Program-made: the position numbers and the translations under genes
Assembly: GCA_017165825.1 (NCBI GenBank)
Contig: CM029386.1
Span: forward strand, 3,134,950-3,198,949
From: Hepsetus odoe
Lineage: Eukaryota > Chordata > Actinopteri > Characiformes > Hepsetidae
DNA length: 64,000 bases
Reading direction: 5' to 3'
Notes under the pieces: generated by a model
Told to the model about the DNA's origin: nothing
Seen by the model: only the letters and a program-made list of their open reading frames with translations
Database searches by the model: none
Shown: piece after piece, positions 12,367 to 24,100 of the stretch
How the letters are laid out: every line of letters starts with the position of its first letter
How positions within the stretch are numbered: position 1 is the stretch's first letter

Positions 12367-15300
12367 TTTATATTTGCTAACCCAGCCACTAGGGATGCAC
12401 AAGCCAGTGTATTTCTTCATGCTGGTCCCAAGCCCGGATAAATGGGGAGGGTTACGTCAGGAAGGGCATCCGGTGTAAAACTTTGCCAAATCAATATGCG
12501 GACAACGATACAGAATTGGATCGGATTGGCTCGGTCGAGGCCCGGGTTAACAACAACCACCACCAAGTGCTGTTAGCCTACAGGGTGCTGGTGGAAATTG
12601 GACTACTGTTGGCCAAAGGAGTACTGTTATCCTGAAGGAAGAGTATGTGGAGAGTGTTTCGGAGGTGAAGAGGGTGTCTGGGTGGGTGATGAGTTTGAAG
12701 CTGGAAGTTGAAGGTGTGATAATTAATGTTATTAATGCTTATGCCCCACAGATTGGTTGTGAAATAGAAGAGAAAGAAGAATTCTGGAGTGAGTTAGATA
12801 AAGTGATAGAGTGTGGGAGAGAGAGTGATGTTAACCCAGGGGAGAGTGTCAAGGAGAGGAATGCTGAAGGTCAGATGAGTGTAGATTTTGCAAAAAGGAT
12901 GGAAATGGCTGTAGTTAATACTTATTTTAAGAAAAGAGGTTGAGGATGCAGGGAGTGGAGGTAACAAAGGTGGAGGAGTTTAAATACTTGGGATCAACAC
13001 TTCAGAGTAATGGTGAGTGTAAAAGAGAGGTGAAGAAGAGAGTGAAGGCAGGTTGGAATGGGTGGAGAAGAGTGGCTGGAGTGATCGGTGATAGATGGGT
13101 ACCAGCTAGAGTAAAAGGGAAGGTTTACAGGACAGTAGTGAGACCAGCTATGTTGTATGGGTTGGAGACGGTGGCACTGACAAAAAGGCAGGAGGCGGAG
13201 CTGGAGGTGTCAGAGTTAAAGATGCTGAGATGTTCGTTGGGTGTGACGAGGATGGACAGGATTAGAAATGAGTATATTAGAGGGACAGCTCAGGTTAGAC
13301 GTCTTGGAGACAAAGTTAGAGAAGCAAGGTTGTGTTGGTTTGGACATGTGCAGAGGAGAGATGAGGATTATATTGGAAGGAGGATGTTGAAGATGGAGCT
13401 GCCAGGAAAGAGGAGAAGAGGAAGATCAAAGAGCAGGTTTATGGATGTGGTGAGAGAGGACATGCAGGTGGTCGGTTTGAAGCAGGAAGATGCAGAGGAC
13501 CGGAAGAAATGGAGACAGCTGATCCACTACGGCGACCCCTAAATGGGAGCAGCCGAAAGAAAAAGAAGGTATTTTATATTTGCTTATTACATTTTTACAA
13601 TACATTAATATATGATTTTATGGTTTTTATAGTATATATTTTTTATAATAATATTAATTTTTTTTCATTGATACTGCTATCTCAGGTATATAAATAAAAA
13701 AAAAACATAAAAAGTGAAGACAGTAGGAAACGTAAAACATAATTTGGTAAGAAAATAAATGTATATTAATGTAGCATTTTAAATAGCTTATTCATTGATT
13801 ATTAAATTCCATTACAATATGTTTATTTATATTATTTATTGTTATCTATTATATTTTAGATTGGCATTTTAAATTTGTACAATACATTATTATATGATTT
13901 TATTATTTCTACATTACTTATTTTTTTATAATATTGTTTATTTATGTATCTATACTTCTGGCAGTGGTGGCCTAGTGGTTAAGAAGTTGGCCCCACATCA
14001 GAAGATTGTGGGTTCGATTCCCTCACAAGTAGGTTGCCCTGAGGTACCCCTGAGCAAGGTACCGTCCCCGTCACTGCTCCCCGGGCGCTTTCAATAGCTG
14101 CCCACTGCTGCATAGTGTTTGTGTGCATGGATTAAAAGCAGAGGTCCAATTTCGTTGTGGTTCATGGTGTGCAGTGCTGTGACCTCGCAATGACAAGGGT
14201 TGTCACTTTCACTTCACTTTCTATCTCAGGTATATAAATGCAAAAACAGGAACATTTCTAGTTTTAGATTTATTTTATATTTAATTCATTTGTATGTGTG
14301 TGTCCCGTATCCAGACACAAATATATGAACAACTATTTGTTTATTTATTAATTTGTATTTTATATCTTCATTTGCCCAAGTGTATATACTTATATACTTA
14401 GACAAAAGAAATATACAGTACTGTGCAAAAGTTTTAGGCAGGTGTGAAAAAATGCTGTAAACGAAGAATGCGTTCATCATTTATTTTCATCAATCAACAA
14501 AATGCAGTGAATGAACAAAAGAAATCTAAATCAAATCAATATTTGGTGTGACCACCCTTTGCCTTCAAAACAGCATCAGTTCTTCTAGGTACACTTGCAC
14601 ACAGTTTTTGAAGGAACTCGGCTGGTAGGTCGTTCCAAACATCTTGGAGAACTAACCACAGATCTTCTGTGGATGTAGGCTTCCTCACATCCTTCTGTCT
14701 CTTCATGTAATCCAGACACACTGGATGATGTTGAGATCAGGGCTCTGTGGGGCCAGAAGAGCTGATGCTGGTTTGAAGGCAAAAGGTAGTAACACCAAAT
14801 ATTGATCTGATTTAGATTTGTTTGCTCACTTTGCATTTTATAAACTGATAAAAATAAACAATCATTATTTATATTTCTGAAAGCATCCTTTTTCCACACC
14901 TGCCTAAAACTTTTGCACAGTACTGTATAATACAAATAAAAGACAGAAATGTTATCCATCTATTTGGTTATTTATAAGACATCACTGTCTTCATGCATGA
15001 AGATGGTCCTTGATGGCAGCCTCGTCCTCTGTTACTCTGATCGAGACTGAAATGGTGAGCGTGAGCCTGGTGAAAGCCTCGATCTTTAACAGCTGTTGTT
15101 TCTCTTTCTGTCTGCTTGTGTTTTGTAGATTCATTGCCGAGCCGCTCTCTCCTCTCGCTGTCTGTCTCAAGGACCTGCTGTCATCCTCAGTTCCTGGATT
15201 TTATGTATTTATTTATTTTTTTAGACGCTGCTGCCCTGGTGACTATATTCAGTAAAGGATCAGTGGAGGGCTGACAGTAACCAACGGTGACAACAGTCAC

Positions 15301-16191
15301 TGTGGAGATGAAGGGAGCTGGGGTGCTGTGGAACAGAGGACAAGCAAGTACGATCTTTGATTTCAGACAGAGAGAGAGAGACACCAGTGTTCAATGATTT
15401 ATGAGCAAACTTAATATGCTTGGTGAAGAACAAGTTCACATACAGCCCAGTCTAACACCCAGTCCCATTTCACTACAGCCAGGGGTCCCAGTTGTTCCTG
15501 AGAAGTGCTTGGAGGAAGTTCTTCATCCAAATGGACCTTTTTTTAAGAGGCTCAGTCCAAAGTCAAAGCTCCTCTGATGGGCAGCGGTGGCCTAGGGTTT
15601 ATGGACGAGGCCCCAGGATCAGAAGGTCATGAGTTTGAATCCCAGACCAGAATGTTGCCCTGAGGTACCCTTGAGCAAGGTACCATCCCCATCATTGCTC
15701 CCAGGTTGCTTTCAATAGTTGCCCCCTGCTGCACGCATGTGTATGTGCTAAAAGCAGAGGTTGAATTTTGTTGCGTTTCACTGTGCGCTGTGCTTTACAA
15801 TGACAAATAGTCACTTTCACTTTCACTGATGTCAGTGAGGATTGGACGAGTGTCCTACTAATGAAGCGGCTTTTTTAGTTGCTGTGAATCGGAGAACACC
15901 ATATTGGAACCGTCCAGTAAAACAGCAGACTCTGGTTCTTGAATGGAGACCTATTGTATAGCATCTCAACCAGGTGTCATGGAGGCATAATTATTCATAC
16001 CCCTGTGTGCAGTTGGGGTGGCAGGGGTGGCACTCGTTGTTGCTCTCGGCGTATTTGAAGATGAAGCTGTTGGCACCCTGCAGTCCATCGGGACACTTCT
16101 CCACACAATTCGGACCGTCTTTCAGATGAAGACACTTGGCGCACTGATCTGGACCCTGTAGTGGAAAATGAGAGAGATATAGAGCAGGTGG

Positions 16192-16226
<35 letters not shown>

Positions 16227-17324
16227 CTTCCACCCTAAAGAAAGGGGACGTGACTAAAATCCATTACTTCAGTTCCTTCCAGTTATTATTAAACCAGAGG
16301 ACAATTGTGTCGAGCTACTGCGATGCGGAAACGATGTCCATTTGACACTCTTTTCCTCAGGGCGAGCGTATAAAATTACACGCCACATTGAGCTCCGGCA
16401 AGAACATAGTCAAATAGCACTGGGTTCTTGCGTCAACAACGAAAGGAACATTTTAAAGTGCAAGGCATCCTACTGAAAAGTCAATTATACATGTGAGAGA
16501 AGCAGATGGACAGGTCTTCACCTGGAAGGGAGAACGAAGTTGACAATTGTTGTACACACTGTCCGACATAGGCTCCATGGAAAAACAGCCGTTAGCTGGA
16601 GCCATTATTTATGAGCCTGTCCGTAACACTGTGGATCAAGATCCAGGGATCTGCTAAAGATAATACACTTCAGGCCTTACAGTCGGGACCTTTGAGCTTT
16701 TTTTAATCATGATCCTCAAAACTTGTATTAAAGGCTTTATAACTCAGTATCAGGGTGGTGTATTGCCAGGAAATGCATGTGCCCATTTGTGCTCCTGTGG
16801 GACTATGAATGAGCCTGGTGCACTGGACAGTAATTGACCAGCAAAGACATGGTCTCAAGTCAATGGCACACTCGTTTTCAGCTGTGTTATCGAGACCTAT
16901 CAAGTTTCCCTTCTCCTGACATGTACTGCTTTCTGCTTGGAGAAGACGATGATGCCCTCACTGCTTCCTCCTCTCAATGCCTTTCCAAGAATGTGTTCTA
17001 GAGGATGAGGCACGTCTTGTCACTTCAGAAAAACAGGGTTCTTGCTTGTCAATGGAATGACAGCACTTGAGTGTTTCTAATAGAGTGGCCAGTTTGCGGC
17101 TCTACATGATTGGTGTTTCTAATAAAGTGGCCAGTTTGTGGATGTACAGGATATGGGTTTCTAATAAAGTGGCCAGATTGTGGATCTACATGGTTGTTGT
17201 TTATAGGTGAAGTGTTTAAACTTACAGGTCCATAGCAGGTCAGGGTTTTATCTCCAGCTTTCTCACACTGGTGATCACACTCCACGCATACTGAACCGTT
17301 GGCAAACTCTCGTATGTCTCTGAA

Positions 17325-17374
<50 letters not shown>

Positions 17375-18024
17375 GCTGATATGCCTGTTTGATGACTCCG
17401 TACACTACACACACTAACAGCCTTCAGTGGTTTTTAATGAGTATGTTTTTTTCTAATATATTGATTAACGTAAATTCAATTATTGATTTATTGACTGATT
17501 AATAGAACCATGCTGGAGAAAATCTAAAACAAATCCCAAATTCAAAAACAAATCCCAAAACAAATTCAAAAACAAATCCCAGTACTCTCACAGTGACTGG
17601 CTGACTGACTGATGGATGGATGGAAGAATGAATGATTCCTTCATTCACAATTTCATCATGGACATTCCTTCCTTCCGTCACAATATATAATTGATTGATT
17701 GATTGATTGATTGAGTGATGGATTGATGGATGGATGGATGGATGGATGGATGGATGGATGGATGGATGGATGGATTGATTGAGTGATTGATTGATTGAAT
17801 TCATTGTGTTTCCCTGTGTGCTGTGCATCGTTTCACAATGACAGGAAGTCACTCTCACTTTCACTTATGCTTCATAGACACTCACCCATGGTAGAGGTTG
17901 CAGGACTTCACACAGGTCCTCCCACGACTGTAGAACCTGCAGGACAGACACTGATCTGGACCGGGTCCCCAGCACCCAGCTTCTGAACACAGCTTATCAC
18001 ACACCATCCTTGCATGAGCTGTCA

Positions 18025-18104
<80 letters not shown>

Positions 18105-21100
18105 AAACGAACGTAAGTAGACAAGGGTATCCAGTCTTGCCAGTACTGTTCAAACTGGTGCAGCACTAACAATAAAAGCAATAGTTTAAAAGCAGGCACT
18201 AGGACTCACTGCATTCTTTCGGGTCCTTGTTGCTCTTGATGACGGCTCTCTGGCCGCCGGTGCGAAACAGGCCGGTCCAGTTGACGGTGTTGTAGTAGCA
18301 CAGCTGGCTGTTGTTGGTGATGTAGACATTCCCGGCGCTGATCTCCTGCAGGGACTGGAACTGGAGAGAGGAGATCCAGCGCTGCTTCAGGATCAGCAGA
18401 GAGATGCCGCTGAAAGAGTGTAGGAACATCGAGAATGGACGTAAATGATTCTTGCCTGCTCAACCAAAACAGTACTGAATTAAACCAAGCTCTTATTATG
18501 AGCACTGATAGTGTTTTATTCTTCTTTTCTTCTGCTCCCATTTAGGGGTCGCCACAGCGGATCATCCATTTACATTTCTTCTCCTCTGCATCTTCCTGCT
18601 TCACACCGACCACCTGCATGTCCCCTCTCACCATGTCCATTAACCTCCTTTTGTCTTCTTCTTTCCTGGCAGCTCCATCTTCAACATCCTACCAATATGA
18701 TCCTTGTCTTTCTTCTGGACATGTCCAAAGCAACACAACCTTGTTTCTCTAACTTTGTCTCCAAACTGTCCAACCTGAGCTGTCCCTCTAAATATACTAA
18801 TTTCTAATACTGTCCATCCTCGTTACACCCAACGAAAATCTCAGCATCTTTAACTCTGACACCTCCAGGTCCGCCTCCTGTATTAAAGAGACTTTTCACA
18901 TAATATGATGTGCCGAACTTAACATCTACTGAAGAATTGTTCTTCGAACAGCTTGCAAAGCTGCTGAAAATATTTTTGAGAAAAAATTGATAAAAAAAAA
19001 AAGGTACTTTGATCCTGCTTTGATATATTTTCATGTTTTTGTTTCATGTTATGTTGGGCTTTATGTCAGCAAATGACCTTTGATGCTAAAACTAGACCCC
19101 AAAGTCAAAAGAAAGAAAAATGAAAAGATGAAACGTCATCACATCCTAGAGGTATGATGTGGAAAGTAAATGCAAATTTTCAAATAAACGATGCTCTCTT
19201 TGATCAAACGAGATCAAGGAGCGTAAACCGGCTATAAAAACAGCACATTCATCAAAGGAGGCCTTTCAGTGCATCAAAGGGGCCGATTGAAGGAGGGGGG
19301 GAAGCCTGAACAGGACAATCCGCTTCATTAGTATGATCAGTGGCGAGATCTTCGCTTTTCAAGTTGCTCTGGAGAAGAGCCAGGACGCCTCTGTGAGGAA
19401 CGCAGTGCCCCTGAAAACACGTGGCTCGAGATACAGATTTGCTCTGTGAGCTCCATAATTAGGTTCAAAGGTCAAGTGTAATCAACGTGGTGTGGATAAA
19501 ACCAAGAACAGGAAGCAGATTGAGAAAAGAAGTAGAAATATGTTCAAAACGAGTCTTGAGCACCTTATTTTATTTTTCAGATTTTGCTTCCAGACTTCCT
19601 TGCATTTTTAATGTCTTGTTGAGGAATGGTTCCCCAGATCTTCCTGAAGGACAGTGTTGTTGTCTCTCATTTTCAGTCCAGTCTCTGTACCTGAGCAGTT
19701 CTCCAGATCTTCCTGAAGGACAGTGTTGTTGTCTTTCATTTTCAGTCCAGTCTCTGTACCTGAGCAGTTTGATAGTTTTGTGTTGGTTAACACAAAAGAT
19801 CCGGAGGAGCAATGTGGTTTTCGTCCAGGTCGCGGAACAGTGGACCAGCTCTACACCCTTAGCAGGGTCCTGGAGGGTGCATGGGAGTTTGCCCAACCAG
19901 TTTACATGTGCTTTGTGGACTTGGAGAAGGCATTCGACCGTGTCCCTCGGGGGCTCCTGTGGGGGGTACTCCGGGAGTATGGGGTATCGGATTCCCTGTT
20001 AAGGGCTGTCCGGTCCCTGTACAACCGGTGTCAGAGCTTGGTCCGCATTGCCGGCAGTAAGTCGGACCTGTTCCCGGTGAGGGTTGGACTCCGCCAGGGC
20101 TGCCCTTTGTCACCGATCCTGTTCATAACTTTTATGGACAGGATTTCTAGGCGCAGCCAGGGCGTTGAGGGGGTCCGGTTTGGTGGGCTCAGGATTGGGT
20201 CTCTGCTTTTTGCAGATGACGTTGTCCTGTTGGCCTCATCATGCCGTGACCTTCAGCACTCTCTGGATCGGTTCGCAGCCGAGTGTGAAGCGGCTGGGAT
20301 GAGAATCAGCACCTCTAAATCTGAGGCCATGGTCCTCAGTCGGAAAAGGGTGGAATGCCCTCTCAGGATTGGGAGTGAGACCTTGCCCCAAGTGGAGGAG
20401 TTTAAGTATCTTGGGATCTTGTTCACGAGTGAGGGTAAAATGGAGCGGGAGATCGACAGGCGGATCGGGGCAGCTTCTGCAGTAATGCGGGCTCTGCATC
20501 GGTCCGTCATGGTGAAGAAGGAGCTGAGCCAGAAGGCAAAGCTCTCAATTTACCAGTCGATCTACGTTCCCACCCTCACCTATGGTCACGAGCTGTGGGT
20601 AGTGACTGAAAGAACGAGATCGCGAATACAAGCGGCCGAAATGAGTTTCCTCCGCAGGGTGTCTGGACTCTCCCTTAGAGATAGGGTGAGAAGCTCAGCC
20701 ATCCGGGAGGGGCTCAAAGTAGAGCCGCTGCTCCTCCGCATCGAGAGGAGTCAGATGAGGTGGCTCGGGCATCTGATTAGGATGCCCCCTGGACGCCTCC
20801 CTGGTGAGGTGTTCTGGGCACGTCCCACCGGAAAGAGACCCCGGGGAAGACCCAGGACACGCTGGAGAGACTATGTCTCTCGGCTGGCCTGGGAACGCCT
20901 TGGGATCCGCCCGGAGGAGCTGGAAGAAGTGGCCGGAGAGAGGGAAGTCTGGGCATCCCTGCTGGAGCTGCTGCCCCCGCGACCCGACCTCGGATAAGCG
21001 GGAGAAAATGGATGGATGGATGGATGTTGGTTAATCCACACAGTGATCTACAGCTGAACCTATAAGCAGAACAAAGCGTCTAACTTAAGACACGAAGCAG

Positions 21101-24100
21101 TGAAGAAACAGGTACAAATGATTCCAGATGATCAGGTGATTCGTTTACTGCTGATGATGAACACTGAGTGGAACTTCCTTATCTAGAACCTACTTTTTTG
21201 GTATTGCAATTTTCAGAATAAAAATCTATAAAAATATTATACTTTGTTTCTGCAATCTTTTTGCAATAAGACGAGGATGGAAAGGCTCAGGAACGTGTAT
21301 ATAAGAGGGACAACTTAGGTTGGACTATTAGAAAACAAAGTCAGAGAAGTGAGATTATATTGGTTTGGACATAAAGGGAAGAGGAGTTTCTTAGGGGAAG
21401 GATGTTGAGGATAGAGCTGCCATGAAATAGGTGAAGAGGAATGACAAAGAAGAAGATGCAGAGAACAGGAAGATAACAATGTGTTAACAATGTCAAAGTG
21501 TATTTTTACCTATACAGAGTTCTCCCACCAATAGTAGCGAGGTTGGAAAATACCCCAAAGTTGGTCATGTTCTCCGGCCATGACTGGATGTTCAAGAAAC
21601 CTGAGGACAGAAAAGAATTCTTCCTCAGACAATGCTCCCAAGATCATTCCAGGAGGTGATACAGTACTGTGCAAAAGTTTTAGGCAGGTGTGAAAAAATG
21701 CTGTAAACAAAGAATGCTTTCAGAAATATAAATAACGATTGTTTATTTTTATCAATTTACAAAATGCTAAGTGACCAAACAAAAGAAAAATCTAAATCAG
21801 ATCAATATTTGGTGTTACTACCTTTTGCCTTCAAAGCAGCATCAGTTCTTCTAGGTACACTTGCACAAAGTCAGGGATTCTGTAGGATTATAGTTGGTGT
21901 ACGATCAAACAGGTACTGATGATCATCAATGTCACACGGAGGTTGAAACACAGTCACGTTTGGAACAACTGACCAGCCAAGTTCCTTCAAAAACTGTGTG
22001 CAAGTGTACCTAGAAGAATTGATGCTGGTTTGAAGGCAAAGGGTGTTCACACCAAATATTGATTTGATTTAGATTCTCTTTTGTTGATTCACTGCATTTT
22101 GTTGATTGATGAAAATAAATGATTAACACTTCCATTTCTGAAAGCGTTCTTTGTTTACAGCATTTTTTCACACCTGCCTAAAACTTTTGCACAGTACTGT
22201 ATGTTGATGGCTAAACACTAGAAGTCACCCCTAGAACTTCTCTCTACCCATTGAAACCTCCTCCAGCTCTTCATTGAGGTGGAACTGACTTGTGGTTTTG
22301 GATTCAGTATGTCAGGTAAGAACATTTACATTTACATTTACGGCATTTAGCAGACGCTCTTATCCAGAACGACTTCCATGTCCTAATTACAGGGACAGTC
22401 CCCCCTGGAGCAACTCAGGGTTAAGGGTCTTGCTCACCCAATGGTGGTAGTGCCAGAGGTGGGATTCGAACCGGGGATCTCTTGATCCTACCACTAGACC
22501 ACCGCCTCTCTGTGGCTGTAGTTTCAATACAACTCATCAGGAACAGTGTCAAAAACACAAAGAAATCTGATCCCAGAACAGTGTCTTTCAACCCTAGTGT
22601 TTGTCTTTTTGCAGTCCACTTTAAGTCCTGCTGTGTCCTAAGCCACAAGCACAAGGCTGCTCCACCTTAATGATGAACGCAAGAGGTTTGAGAGCAGACA
22701 GACAGACACACAGACAGAGAAACAGACAGATAGATGGAGAGAAAGATTAGTTAGAAAACAGAAACAGGAACAGAAAAACAGATTAGTTAGAGAGAGGTTC
22801 TTTCATTTTTTTTGTTGCTGTGCAAATGAATACCTATTGCAGAAGTGCAGTAACACATTGCTGAATGTTTTAAAGCAAAAGATGTGAGGAGCAGATGTAG
22901 TGTTCATGAGGCTTTATTAGCCTTTGATGCTGAATTTAATAATGATAAAAATAATAATAAATAAAAAAAAATTATTATTATTGATAACAACAACAATAAT
23001 AATAACAATAATTATAATTAGTCATACTCATCTGCAACAAAAATTGAGATAATTATATAAAACATTAGCATATTTATATTTGCACTGCATATATCTGTAC
23101 TTATTTATTTGTTTTTTCTCATGTTTAATTGTATATTTAAAAAATAATTAAATCAATGATTTCATTAAAGAGTAAATTTGTGTAAAGACACAAAAAATAT
23201 ACAAATACATATAATTTCTTCTTATTTTGTTAAATAATTTAAATCTGTCTTTACTGATTTGATTGATCTACTGTTCCTGTGCAAATGTGTGAAATCAGGT
23301 GATTAATGCTGATTATTTCAGCTTTTTCTTATTCTGGACTTTTCTTTTAGTTCATTTTGATTCTGATTCTAATTCTGATTTTGATTTTGGTTCTTACCCC
23401 TATTCCGTTCCTGCCTTTTCTTCTGATTCTTCCTCTGATTCTTTTTCTGATACATTTCTGATTTTTGTTCTGATTCTAATTCTGTTTCTGATTCTGATTC
23501 TTATTCTGTTTCTGAATCTGATTTAGATTCTGATTCTGATTCTGTTTCTGATTCTGATTCAAATTATAATTCCGATATTATTCATATTCTGATTATTAAT
23601 CTGATTCCAGCTCTAATTCTAATTCCTTTTCTAATTCTTATTCTGTTTCTGATTCTGATTCTGATTCTGATAATGATGCTGTGTCCAGTTTTAATTCTTA
23701 TTCTGATTCAAATTCTGATTCTTACTCTGTTTCTGATTCTAATTAGAATTCTTGTGCTGTTTCATATTCTGATTATTGATCTGATTCCAATTCTAATTCT
23801 AATTCATATTCTGATTATTATTCTGTTTTTGATTTGGATTCTGATTCCAACATGCACTGATAGTTCCTGCAGAAACATGTAAAAGCTGATTCCATTCAAC
23901 ACCACTGCTTATAACATCATCATTAATGTTTATTGCACTTTATATCAACCATATTCACTGGACAGTATGAGTCTCACCTGTGACCTCTCTGACAGTGCGG
24001 AAGACATTGAGTCGTTCCGGGTCCAAGGCTGCGATTCCGTGATACATGTCTCTGAGATAAAGAGATGGAAAGGAAATGCTGTGAACAAATGTTTTTGTGG

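Noticed and set aside
13961..14060. A and B box sequences suggesting a tRNA gene
   Set aside because: The same sequence recurs in more than fifteen copies with SINE bodies and does not fold as a complete tRNA by eye.
15187..15384. Possible alternative JM exon with a CCACAG acceptor in intron 15
   Set aside because: The translation (ACPLFHSTPAPFISTVTVVT) has no JM-a similarity and no in-phase donor was evident.
19723..20997. 424-codon ORF as a possible host gene
   Set aside because: It has reverse transcriptase motifs, a GATG tail and target duplications: a Rex3-like LINE. The first 20 or so codons belong to the repeat it inserted into.
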